A DNA stretch of 23,867 bases from a virus. Position numbers and translations under genes: made by a program. Each line of letters opens with the position of its first letter. Position 1 is the first letter of the stretch. Shown here piece by piece: positions 15,611 through 22,339 of the stretch. The stretch spans positions 1-23,867 of the IMG/VR virus record IMGVR_UViG_3300030202_000372. The stretch is one strand, 5' to 3'. The notes beneath the pieces were generated by a model that did not search any database, was not told where the DNA came from, and saw only the letters and a program-made list of their open reading frames with translations.

Positions 15611-16570
15611 TTATGCAGTCCAGCTATCTTGTTTTTTGAATGAAAATACATCTTGCATACTCCAAACTCCAGGAGCTCCTGTAACAACATTAAGTTCTTT
15701 AACAAGAACTACTCCATCTCCACCACTTCCAGCTTGTGCGCCTACTGCTCCTTGTTCTCCAGCGCCGCCACCGCCACCGCCTGAACCATCTACACCTGGT
15801 GTACCAGGTCCACTAGGGTTTCCTGAACCACCAGCACCACCGCCTCCAGGACCTCCTGATCCTGCCGGTCCTTGATCGGGTCTTTTACCACCACCACCAC
15901 CACCTGAATAAACTCCAGATGTTGGACCATAATAAGGTTGAGGTGCAGAACCAAAAACTGGAGTTGCATTTGTACCTTCTCCTCCAGGACCTGATGAAGA
16001 AGGGTTTCCAAATCCACCTTGATTAGTAAATCCACCTCCTCCTCCTGGGCTAGAAGGTCCATTACTTAAACCACCATTTGAACCTTCGGATGGAGAATAA
16101 CCTCCAACGTTTCCATTTCCCATATAAGGATTATTACTAGTATCACCGACTCCACCTCCTGCGCCACCATCTAAACTGTTTGTATTAGGAAAATTAGGTT
16201 GACCTTCTAATCCAGATCCTACGCCAGATCCTCCTCCAGTAGCACTAATAGGTCCAAAAGAAGTATCATCTCCTTGAGATGTTGTAAAAGGTTGACCATT
16301 TAAACTTTGCCCTGTTCCCCCTGCTCCAATCGTAACAGATACAGGTTGTCCTGCAGTTACTGGATGAGCTGGAAATAATCTAAAACCTCCTGCTCCTCCT
16401 CCAGATCCATTCCATTGAGTTCTGTGACCGCCACCGCCACCACCAGCTACAACTAATAAACCTACGTTTTGTGTTTTTTTAGCTACAAAAGTTCCAGGTG
16501 CTGAAAAAGGTGTGTATACATCCCCGGTTGTTGGTTCTTGAACTGGTCCTATAATTCCGCCATTTGCCAT
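15611..16570 (-). CDS. Polyglycine/proline-rich tail fibre or adhesin (319 aa)
   Basis: After a short N-terminal head (MANGGIIGPVQEPTTGDVYT) and a FSAPGTFVAKKTQNVGLLVV strand (the start of a Gly_rich_2-type domain), most of residues 42-285 is dominated by Gly runs (up to GGGGGG) with regularly placed Pro, Ser and Asn. I count 28 prolines by hand, many in Gly-x-Pro or Gly-Pro contexts such as SGPGTPGVDG. It ends in a conserved short tail domain (APGVWSMQDVFSFKKQ). Such proteins can fold as polyglycine-II bundles, as in the S16 gp38 adhesin, and usually bind host receptors. It directly precedes the oxygenase array, which makes it a candidate substrate. An AAGGA ribosome site precedes the ATG. 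Confidence 0.85.
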   Translation of the reverse strand: MANGGIIGPVQEPTTGDVYTPFSAPGTFVAKKTQNVGLLVVAGGGGGGHRTQWNGSGGGAGGFRLFPAHPVTAGQPVSVTIGAGGTGQSLNGQPFTTSQGDDTSFGPISATGGGSGVGSGLEGQPNFPNTNSLDGGAGGGVGDTSNNPYMGNGNVGGYSPSEGSNGGLSNGPSSPGGGGGFTNQGGFGNPSSSGPGGEGTNATPVFGSAPQPYYGPTSGVYSGGGGGGKRPDQGPAGSGGPGGGGAGGSGNPSGPGTPGVDGSGGGGGGAGEQGAVGAQAGSGGDGVVLVKELNVVTGAPGVWSMQDVFSFKKQDSWTA

Positions 16571-16580
16571 AATAATTTCC

Positions 16581-17135
16581 TTATACTATATCTTCCTCTG
16601 CAAGAAAAGAAGAACTTGATGCGTCCCATCTTCTCATTTTGTTAGAAGAAAGTGGATTTTTTTTACAAATCCAAGTTGTTAAATTTTCATTCCAGTCTGG
16701 TGGAAAGTAATCAAAAGTATCAATTCTATTTCCATCGTCGTCTAACTCATCAGTAAATCTCCAGTTTTTAATATCTACAGATGGGACTGCAATAGGTGCT
16801 TCATGTAATCCTGATGTAGTGTTTAATATCCAACTTGGGTATGGTTGTTTATCTGTAAAAATGTTATGAGTAGAATTCCATAGACAACTAGGTCCAGCGT
16901 ACATTCCTCTGTCAGGGTCATATTTATAAGTTTGTTTCCAAAAAGTATCTGGATAACTTAAACCTTGTGATTCATAATGTTCTTTTAATCTAATACCTTG
17001 GGGAATATTATCTTTAACCCATTGTTCTGCTTGAGTTGAATTGTTACCACCGTTATTGGCAACGTCTTGATCTGATACGACAATAACTCTGATTACTTCG
17101 TTATTATCAACCCTACATTCAGCAAAGTGCGCCAT
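16581..17135 (-). CDS. Conserved marine-phage fibre-associated protein (184 aa)
   Basis: The protein starts MAHFAECRVDNNEVIRVIVV and SDQDVANNGG, and contains FWKQTYKYDPDRGMYAGPSC, NIFTDKQPYPSWILN and a C-terminal NLTTWICKKNPLSSNKMRRW. The pattern (MAHFAE...V-RVIVV...WKQT...YAG...PYPSW) is one I recall as widespread in cyanophages and pelagiphages, usually next to tail-fibre genes, with no experimentally defined role known to me. Aromatic-rich beta segments suggest a compact virion domain. Three cysteines are present. The start is supported by AAGGAGGG nine bases before the ATG. It lies between a small beta protein and the Gly-rich fibre, so it is probably part of the same fibre assembly. Confidence 0.75.
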   Translation of the reverse strand: MAHFAECRVDNNEVIRVIVVSDQDVANNGGNNSTQAEQWVKDNIPQGIRLKEHYESQGLSYPDTFWKQTYKYDPDRGMYAGPSCLWNSTHNIFTDKQPYPSWILNTTSGLHEAPIAVPSVDIKNWRFTDELDDDGNRIDTFDYFPPDWNENLTTWICKKNPLSSNKMRRWDASSSSFLAEEDIV

Positions 17136-17150
17136 AGATTATGACCCTCC

Positions 17151-17516
17151 TTAACTTAATTCCTCGTAGTTTATAGTGACAGTTGCATCTGAGTTTGCAC
17201 TTGCTCCAGCTTCAATATTGTCGCCTTCTTCTAAATACAAAGCAGAATTTTTATCTACGACTATTAAAGTTGCATCCGCAGGACATGATATTGTGCTTGC
17301 AATTGCAACTGGTGAGCCACCTGATTTAGTTATAAAGACAGATATATTTACGGCTGATGAACCATCTATATTTGCTACGATAATGTTATTTACTTTAAAA
17401 ACTTTTCCTGAAGAACCAGCGTTTGCTAAAACTTCAGTTGTTAAAGTAGTGGTTAATGCTGCTTGAACAGATTTAGCTGTTATTGTTGAAACATTGACTA
17501 AGTTTGGTGCTGACAT
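17151..17516 (-). CDS. Small beta-sandwich virion protein (121 aa)
   Basis: Ser/Ala/Val/Ile-rich, with strand-like phrases VNNIIVANIDGSSAVNISVF, ATLIVVDKNSALYLEEGDNI and DATVTINYEELS. LEEGDxI followed by an ASANS turn and a closing beta strand are typical of compact phage fibre or decoration domains. It resembles the 113-aa protein at 8260-8601 in layout and may be a paralogue. No enzymatic motif, signal peptide or membrane helix is seen. A GGAG ribosome site sits upstream of the ATG, and the gene is bounded by gaps of 15 to 23 bases. Probably a fibre-associated structural protein. Confidence 0.75.
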   Translation of the reverse strand: MSAPNLVNVSTITAKSVQAALTTTLTTEVLANAGSSGKVFKVNNIIVANIDGSSAVNISVFITKSGGSPVAIASTISCPADATLIVVDKNSALYLEEGDNIEAGASANSDATVTINYEELS

Positions 17517-17539
17517 ATTTTATATTCTCCTATCCTTAT

Positions 17540-18436
17540 TTACCCAAAAATTAATGAAAAAGCAACAGCTAATCCAGCAGTGGCAATTTTATTTCCGCCT
17601 ACTTGAGCTTGTCCCGTTCCGTTCGGAGCTATATTAATGTTACCATTTGCTCCATCTGTTATTGTAATTGTTCCAGAATTAGTTCCAGAATTAGTGTCTA
17701 AAACAAGATCATGAGCGCCACTAGATGTTATGGCTGCTGCAGCTGCTCCTGTTCCAAATACAGTTTCACCTGATCCTTTTGGTTTAATAGCTAAATCGAT
17801 ATTAGTATCACCACCAGTTGCAGATAATGTTGGATCATTTCCAGTAGCTGCATTCGCAATAGTAAATTCATTTACGGCAGAACCTGTAGCTGTTAATAAA
17901 GCTAATTCATTTCCGTTCGTATCTAAAATAGATGTACCAATTTTTGGTGAAGTTAAAGTTTTGTTTGTTAAAGTTTGTGTTCCAGTGAGTGTAACATCAC
18001 CAAAATCTAAAGTTAAAATTTTAGGATTTGTTCCATCATCGGCTGTTGCAAAAATTAATTGATCACCTTTATCTGTTGCAGCAAAAGTAAAAGAAGATCC
18101 TGAACCAGATACATATTTAAATTGTACAGTATGTGATCCTGAAGTTGAATTTCTTAAAAAATAAAAGTTTTGAACATCAAGTGGAATAGTTACTATTTGA
18201 TTTCCGCTTATTGTTCCTGTGAACTCAATCATTCTGTGAGCAAGCTCTGCTCCAGTTGCTCCATCACTAACAGATAGTGTAGTAGTTTGCGCTCCACCAT
18301 TAATGTCTTTTTGAATAAAACCACCAGAAATTTGTTCTACTAATGATAAATTGGTATTAGTTTTTGTTCCCCATGTACCGGCGTTTTCCCCAGTTGCTTG
18401 AAGTTCAATACCTAAAGGTGTGTAAGTTGATGCCAT
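17540..18436 (-). CDS. Tail fibre protein with TLTNKTLTSPKI-type repeat (298 aa)
   Basis: The N-terminus STYTPLGIELQATGENAGTW, then GTKTNTNLSLVEQ, is a frequent attachment-domain signature in marine phage fibres. Residues about 148-170 hold the VTLTGTQTLTNKTLTSPKIG phrase, common in phage fibres and thought to form a beta-helical or shaft segment. The rest (about 175-290) is a Thr/Asn/Gly-rich beta region with GNDPTLSATGGDTNIDLAIK, a stretch typical of trimeric shafts. The hydrophobic end ATAGLAVAFSLIFG is short. No chaperone or endosialidase domain is seen. Role: virion fibre or fibre shaft. AGGAG precedes the ATG at normal distance. Confidence 0.82.
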   Translation of the reverse strand: MASTYTPLGIELQATGENAGTWGTKTNTNLSLVEQISGGFIQKDINGGAQTTTLSVSDGATGAELAHRMIEFTGTISGNQIVTIPLDVQNFYFLRNSTSGSHTVQFKYVSGSGSSFTFAATDKGDQLIFATADDGTNPKILTLDFGDVTLTGTQTLTNKTLTSPKIGTSILDTNGNELALLTATGSAVNEFTIANAATGNDPTLSATGGDTNIDLAIKPKGSGETVFGTGAAAAAITSSGAHDLVLDTNSGTNSGTITITDGANGNINIAPNGTGQAQVGGNKIATAGLAVAFSLIFG

Positions 18437-18449
18437 AAATTTTTATCTC

Positions 18450-19532
18450 CTATGCAACGTCAGTATAACTTGTATTTGATCCAGTTGCAACATTAGAATA
18501 ACTACTATTTGATCCTGCTGCAACACTTGTATACGTTGTATTTGACCCCGTGTCAATATTTGCATAAGCTTCTATTCCTAGTAATCCTACTGTTGATGTA
18601 AGTTGATCCGTAACTAAACCTTGAACTACGTCTGTTATAGTAAAAGAACCTACACTAGAAGTGCTTGATACACCTGTTAAACCTACCACATCTGCAGGTA
18701 AAATAGATCCTACTGAAGAGGTAGAGGCTACACCTGTTAAATTAATTAATTCTATAGATCCTGTCGTAAGATCTCCAACAGAAGATGTAGCTGAAACACC
18801 GGTAATTGCACTTGGACCAAATTCTAATCCAACACTACCTACCGCAGAAGTAGAGGCTACACCTGTTAAAGGTTCAGTGCTTACACCAAAAGCTAAACCT
18901 AAAAGCCCTTCATCCGAAGTTGCTGCTTGTCCGCTAATACTTACAGTAGGACTAATTACAAAAGTAACACTTCCAACACTTGTTGTTGATTCTTGACCAG
19001 ATACACCAACTACATCTGCTGGAGATATTGATCCAACACTTGCAGTTGCATCTTGACCTACTAAAGGAATAACTTGATTTGGAGATTCTCCCCAAGAATT
19101 ATCTCCCCATTCATCTCTACCCCAACCAACTAAAGTTCCAACATAAGACATTGTTGGTGTTGCAAAAGTTGATTCTACACCTGTAATAGGAACTCCTATT
19201 TCACCATCAACCTGTAGACTACCAACACTTGACGTTAGAGAGTGGTTTGAACCTATCATTTCTAATAGGTATTTCATCTCTATATTTATAGATCCTACTG
19301 AAGAAGTAAGACCAAAACCTGTAACAGAAATAGTTTCATCTGCTCCTTCACCCCAATCAGCAGTGTTCCAAGTTAATCTTCCCCAACCTGTTTCATTAAA
19401 TTCTTCTGAACTACCTAAAGAAGTTGTTGCAGATACACCTGTTAATTCTATAGTTAAAATATTAGATTGCCATGAATTTTGGTTCCATGCAACTGAGGGG
19501 TTGTCCCCACCCCAAATTGATGTTTCCGACAT
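18450..19532 (-). CDS. Repetitive adhesin/tail fibre with about twelve GVxxTxSVGS repeats (360 aa)
   Basis: The N-terminal third contains three Trp-rich blocks (WGGDNPSVAWNQNSW; GWGRLTWNTADWGEG; GWGRDEWGDNSWGES). From about residue 28 to 325 about twelve degenerate repeats of the form L-T-G-V-x-S/A-T-x-S-V-G-S occur, spaced roughly 18-26 residues apart, with the most regular copies near the C-terminal half. The protein ends in three near-identical 11-residue repeats of the form T/A-G-S-N-T/S-T/S-Y-T/S-x-V-A. Such patterns predict an extended all-beta solenoid or shaft. Its Shine-Dalgarno is inside a perfect hairpin with the start codon (19532-19548). Probably a fibre or receptor-binding protein; host target unknown. 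Confidence 0.8.
   Translation of the reverse strand: MSETSIWGGDNPSVAWNQNSWQSNILTIELTGVSATTSLGSSEEFNETGWGRLTWNTADWGEGADETISVTGFGLTSSVGSINIEMKYLLEMIGSNHSLTSSVGSLQVDGEIGVPITGVESTFATPTMSYVGTLVGWGRDEWGDNSWGESPNQVIPLVGQDATASVGSISPADVVGVSGQESTTSVGSVTFVISPTVSISGQAATSDEGLLGLAFGVSTEPLTGVASTSAVGSVGLEFGPSAITGVSATSSVGDLTTGSIELINLTGVASTSSVGSILPADVVGLTGVSSTSSVGSFTITDVVQGLVTDQLTSTVGLLGIEAYANIDTGSNTTYTSVAAGSNSSYSNVATGSNTSYTDVA
18453..18551 (-). repeat. Three tandem 33-bp units encoding 11-residue repeats
   Basis: Three adjacent units at 18453-18485, 18486-18518 and 18519-18551 begin TGCAAC on the plus strand and share the phrase ATTTGA at the same place. In the gene they encode the last 33 residues. Unit 2 and unit 3 differ from unit 1 at several, mostly third-position or conservative sites, so the repeat is old enough to have diverged. 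It could expand or contract by slippage or recombination. Confidence 0.85.
18721..18870 (-). repeat. Direct repeat of 21 bp within the adhesin gene
   Basis: An identical 21-bp stretch starting GTAGAGGCTACACCTGTT on the plus strand occurs at 18721-18741 and 18850-18870. It encodes the same part of the LTGVAST repeat. This degree of DNA identity among otherwise degenerate repeats suggests recent duplication or gene conversion between repeat units. Confidence 0.85.
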
Positions 19533-19548
19533 AAGGAGTTCCTCCTTA
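19532..19548 (-). promoter_or_regulatory. Ribosome-site hairpin controlling the adhesin gene
   Basis: On the minus strand TAAGGAG-GAA-CTCCTTA forms a perfect seven-pair stem with a three-base loop. The left arm contains the Shine-Dalgarno AAGGAG and the stop codon TAA of the upstream 145-aa gene. The right arm ends in the A of the ATG. A ribosome reaching the upstream stop would melt the stem, so adhesin translation is predicted to depend on translation of the upstream gene. Confidence 0.6.
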
Positions 19549-19983
19549 CGCTATACGAATTATTGCGTTAGATGCGTCTGCTGTTGGAAATTGAATTGTG
19601 AAAGTTCCAGAAGAAACTGTTTTATCACCACCGAAAGCGATAACTGCTACAGCTTTATCAGATTGAGTATCATTATAAATTAATGCACCATTAGCTGTAA
19701 AAGATGCTGAAGTGTAACTAACATCTGCAAAATCACACACTGCAGTTGAACCAGACAAAGCTGGAGTCGTGCTTGTTAGTGTTGCACCACCTGCGCTGTA
19801 AGCTGAACCAGATGCATTAGAAATTTCGTTTGATGTTGAATAAGCTGTAGTTCCAGCTCCTAAACTAGCATCGCTAGTAAACAAAGCTATTTTAAAAGTA
19901 TTACCACTTGACGCTGTAAAATTGTGTGTACCAACTAAAATCTCTTGTTTAAAGCTGTTACAAACTGCCGATGATATTGCCAT
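19546..19983 (-). CDS. Small conserved virion protein (145 aa)
   Basis: It starts MAISSAVCNSFKQEILVGTH and continues NFTASSGNTFKIALFTSDAS, a pattern I recall from many tailed phages, where it is an uncharacterised structural protein near fibre genes. The middle is a Ser/Thr/Ala-rich beta region (SGSAYSAGGATLTSTTPALS) and the end is VSSGTFTIQFPTADASNAII, then RIA. Predicted all-beta, with no signal peptide, two cysteines and no catalytic motif. The ATG is preceded by GGAG at proper spacing. Its TAA stop lies inside the hairpin that masks the next ribosome site, implying coupling to the adhesin gene. Confidence 0.75.
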   Translation of the reverse strand: MAISSAVCNSFKQEILVGTHNFTASSGNTFKIALFTSDASLGAGTTAYSTSNEISNASGSAYSAGGATLTSTTPALSGSTAVCDFADVSYTSASFTANGALIYNDTQSDKAVAVIAFGGDKTVSSGTFTIQFPTADASNAIIRIA

Positions 19984-19993
19984 AATTTATCTC

Positions 19994-20701
19994 CTATGGG
20001 TTTGCTGATTTTACTGGTATTCGAATAGCGCCATCTGTGTAGTCGTCTCTTCGTCTTCTACCAACTTGTTCGTTAGCAAACTTTTGTACCTCTTGTTTAT
20101 ATTTATTTTCGTAAAGTGTCAACATATCAATTGGACCTTTTAAAAACCCATATGTCTCTGAAAGACAGCAATATAATAGACCATTTGGAAAGTTCATGCT
20201 TATATAATTTGTAGCATTTCCAGACTCTAAAGTAGCTGGCATTTTATTATAATGCACTCTAAATTTGTAAGTATCATCAGGAACTGGTGCAAGAAACATT
20301 CTTCCTGATGTAGTATCGGTATCTCCAGTCGCTCCTCCATACATAGAATAATACTTTGGTTTACCTCTTTTAGCAGAAGCCGTTGAAGATACATATTCTT
20401 GTAAATAAGTTACATCTTTTTTTTCTAACCAAGTATTAGCACCTGTTATAGCAGAATTAGAGTCATAAACTTGTATACCTCTTACAAACAATGCACCTGC
20501 AGGAGCATTAATTGATTCTTGACCTATAACTAAATTACCTGATTGCTGTAATCTATCTGCATCAATAGGAATATCTCTCATAATTCTATATTGAGAATTT
20601 AAAATTATATTTTCTAAAATATCTGTAGTTAAAACATTAGAATCTGTTTCAGTGTAATTTCTTATCTGTGTAACTAAAGTTGAATAACTTATCCCAGCCA
20701 T
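19994..20701 (-). CDS. Head-tail adaptor-like / tail tubular protein A-like (235 aa)
   Basis: The opening ISYSTLVTQIRNYTETDSNV, then LTTDILENIILNSQYRIMRD, is helical and recognised in marine short-tailed phages as an adaptor or tail tubular A-like start. The centre is beta-rich (GNLVIGQESINAPAGALFVR, RGIQVYDSNS, MFLAPVPDDTYKFRVHYNKM). The end returns to helix: LLYCCLSETYGFLKGPIDML, then YENKYKQEVQKFANEQVGRR and a basic cluster RRRR-DD. Helix-beta-helix arrangement and position downstream of the capsid module support a role as a ring joining portal to nozzle. The 249-aa protein upstream has a similar overall plan. It starts in a TAATG overlap with the 35-aa gene. Confidence 0.72.
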   Translation of the reverse strand: MAGISYSTLVTQIRNYTETDSNVLTTDILENIILNSQYRIMRDIPIDADRLQQSGNLVIGQESINAPAGALFVRGIQVYDSNSAITGANTWLEKKDVTYLQEYVSSTASAKRGKPKYYSMYGGATGDTDTTSGRMFLAPVPDDTYKFRVHYNKMPATLESGNATNYISMNFPNGLLYCCLSETYGFLKGPIDMLTLYENKYKQEVQKFANEQVGRRRRDDYTDGAIRIPVKSANP

Positions 20702-20808
20702 TATGCTACTATCTCCTTACAGAATGGACAACTTTTTGTGAAACTAGTGTGATTCCAACAATGTTGTTTTTTTAAAAGTCTATACCAAAAAATTTTAATT
20801 TTATTCAT
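20701..20808 (-). CDS. 35-aa zinc-ribbon-like miniprotein
   Basis: This tiny gene begins MNKIKIFWYRLLKKQHCWNH and ends KEIVA. Its start overlaps the upstream stop and its stop overlaps the next start (TAATG both times), so it exactly fills a 106-bp hole with no leftover bases, strong evidence that it is translated. Residues Cys17-Trp-Asn-His20 and Cys27-Pro-Phe-Cys30 form a CxxH-x6-CxxC arrangement able to bind one zinc ion. The first 15 residues are basic and aromatic. The function is unknown: candidates are a nucleic-acid binding or assembly-stabilising peptide of the head-tail joint. Confidence 0.7.
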   Translation of the reverse strand: MNKIKIFWYRLLKKQHCWNHTSFTKSCPFCKEIVA

Positions 20809-21416
20809 TATGCTTCTATGGTTACGGGTCCAATTGAACAACCGTATCCACCTCCTTTTATATTACCTGTTGTAGCAGTATTTGTGTCAACTGTAAAAAA
20901 GAAAAAGTTATCTGTTAAGTAAGAATTTCTTGCATCTCTTCCAGGATTACCAGATCCATCTGAATCTGCTTTGTATTTTCCAGTTCTTATTGTGTACCCT
21001 GTAGATTTTGCAATATTTGCTCCTGATATACCATCAAAACTTTCTGGGTTTGCATAAGTAAAAGCACTCCCTGCAGAAGTAGTTGGTGGTCCTCTAAACC
21101 TATATGTTGTTGAATCTGTTAAACCATGTCCAGGTGAAAACACGTTTATAATCCCTGATCCTGAAGCGTAAGTTTCAAAACCATTGTTAACTATTCTAAC
21201 AGTTGTAGCGGGTTCTGTTCTATCTGGTCTTACTTGTAGTAGTGCAATACCATCACCACCTGTTGGTTTTGGTTCTAGTTGTGGCTGTTTTGGTTCAAAC
21301 TCTGTGTAGTGTACAAACGCACCATTCCACTCTCTAACCATTTCTCTATACGGAAATTCTAAACCCGATCTATCTGAAATAGCTTTTGAATGTTTTCCTG
21401 TTGCGTACTTAGACAT
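20808..21416 (-). CDS. Conserved marine-phage virion protein (202 aa)
   Basis: The N-terminus MSKYATGKHSKAISDRSGLE, then FPYREMVREWNGAFV, is a pattern I recall from cyanophages and other marine phages, where the protein is classed as a structural tail or neck component. Residues 30-60 are Pro/Glu-rich (FEPKQPQLEPKPTGG), after which the protein is beta-rich with STTYRFRGPPTTS, IRTGKYKADSDGSGNPGRD and NFFFFTVDTNTATTGN. It ends in GCSIGPVTIEA. No enzyme motif or signal peptide is seen. The start overlaps the stop of the 53-aa gene, and its stop overlaps the ATG of the zinc-ribbon miniprotein. Confidence 0.75.
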   Translation of the reverse strand: MSKYATGKHSKAISDRSGLEFPYREMVREWNGAFVHYTEFEPKQPQLEPKPTGGDGIALLQVRPDRTEPATTVRIVNNGFETYASGSGIINVFSPGHGLTDSTTYRFRGPPTTSAGSAFTYANPESFDGISGANIAKSTGYTIRTGKYKADSDGSGNPGRDARNSYLTDNFFFFTVDTNTATTGNIKGGGYGCSIGPVTIEA

Positions 21417-21577
21417 TAATTACCTAAAGGTTTATCAACATTGCCGCTTGCTTTTACGGTTAAAGAAATTATATCGCTTACATCCATAGCACCTAATAAA
21501 GATTCAAAATCTCCTATGGGTAAAGGTTCAACCCCTATTTCTCTAACTGCTCTAACATAATCTTTGTATTGTTCCAT
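21416..21577 (-). CDS. 53-aa conserved-looking small protein
   Basis: The gene starts MEQYKDYVRAVREIGVEPLP and ends NVDKPLGN. A longer in-frame reading with an upstream ATG at 21634 exists, but I chose 21577 because it lies one base after the previous stop, is preceded by AGGA at eight bases, and avoids a 56-base overlap whose extra residues look like out-of-frame translation of the upstream gene. A first helix with charged residues is followed by a Gly-Asp-Phe-Glu-Ser-Leu segment and a short beta-like tail. Function unknown; coupled to the virion protein gene by TAATG. Confidence 0.72.
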   Translation of the reverse strand: MEQYKDYVRAVREIGVEPLPIGDFESLLGAMDVSDIISLTVKASGNVDKPLGN

Positions 21578-21578
21578 A

Positions 21579-22328
21579 TTAAGTTCCTGGGTAATAAGCT
21601 TTTGGTGTAATAAATGTACTAGAAGCTGAACCATCTTCTGCCAAGGCTCTTGCTAATTCATCTTCATAATATAATTTCATTTGTTGAACCAATTGCGGTT
21701 GATATTTTTGTGCAAGATAAAAAGCTAACCCTGAAGTCATACAAGGTACAAATCTAAAAGGTAAATCTGTTGCGTTTGTATAATCCCCTACGTCTTGAAT
21801 TCTTTTTATGTAATAGAAATGCATATCTTTAGATGCATTAGTTGAATCAGGTGTAGGGTAAATACTAATACTAGTGTAATCAATAAATCTTTGGACCCAA
21901 TATTGATTAGGTGTTCCTTTAGAAAGTTTATTTGAAAAACCTCCATAAGTAGATCTATCAACTTTAGTCATAGGACTATCTGATTGATTTGTTGCTGTTC
22001 TATTACTTCTTAATTGTGCTTCAAGGACATCAGATATTCCATAAACACCATTTGGATTTGAAACAGCACTTGTACCATCAGAAGATGCTCTAAAAAATTT
22101 ATATTCAGCTTGTCCTTCAATTAAATCAAGATCTAATTCTCCTATTTCCCAATAATGAATACCTCTATTACCCCATTCTTGAAATAAGATATTAAGAGAT
22201 CTTCGGGCTGACTTCATTTGATAGCCAGCCACAGAATTTAATCCGATACGTTCAAAAGCTTCTTCTATTATTTCATCAATAGCAAAAGTTTTATCGAACG
22301 TTGTAGTGCCCGAGGTAGTATTAGCCAT
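21579..22328 (-). CDS. Head-tail adaptor, P22 gp4-like (249 aa)
   Basis: The region FDKTFAIDEIIEEAFERIGL, then NSVAGYQMKSARRSLNILFQ and EWGNRGIHYWEIGELDLDLI, matches the helix-turn-helix start of the tail accessory (gp4-like) adaptor family of podoviruses, with its conserved RIG-x-x-x-x-x-G-x-x-x-x-x-A-R-R-S-L-N. A beta segment with ISDVLEAQLRSNR and WVQRFIDYTSISIYPTPDST follows, and the C-terminal helices FVPCMTSGLAFYLAQKYQPQ plus MKLYYEDELARALAEDGSAS complete the expected plan. It joins the portal to the tail. No lysozyme-like motif known from P22 gp4 is evident. GGAG precedes the ATG; the spacing to the previous gene is 11 bases. Confidence 0.8.
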   Translation of the reverse strand: MANTTSGTTTFDKTFAIDEIIEEAFERIGLNSVAGYQMKSARRSLNILFQEWGNRGIHYWEIGELDLDLIEGQAEYKFFRASSDGTSAVSNPNGVYGISDVLEAQLRSNRTATNQSDSPMTKVDRSTYGGFSNKLSKGTPNQYWVQRFIDYTSISIYPTPDSTNASKDMHFYYIKRIQDVGDYTNATDLPFRFVPCMTSGLAFYLAQKYQPQLVQQMKLYYEDELARALAEDGSASSTFITPKAYYPGT

Positions 22329-22339
22329 TTAATCTCCTA

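Noticed and set aside
15603-15875. Plus-strand Pro-rich open frame opposite the Gly-rich fibre gene
   Set aside because: It is the antisense of GGN codons (poly-Gly reads as poly-Pro/Ala on the other strand), has no ribosome site or partner genes, and lies opposite a well-supported fibre gene.
15611-16570. A CRISPR-like or satellite repeat array in the GGT/GGA-rich stretch
   Set aside because: The repetition is codon-level Gly/Pro bias in one open frame; there are no constant repeats with unique spacers.
21578-21634. Upstream ATG giving a 72-residue version of the 53-aa protein
   Set aside because: The extra residues (MVQLLVHLLHQKLITQELN) are an out-of-frame reading of the upstream gene end; the inner ATG has AGGA at eight bases and sits one base after the stop.
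21579-22328. A lytic domain in the gp4-like adaptor
   Set aside because: P22 gp4 has been linked to peptidoglycan hydrolysis, but I see no recognisable lysozyme-type catalytic motif here, so no enzyme role is assigned.
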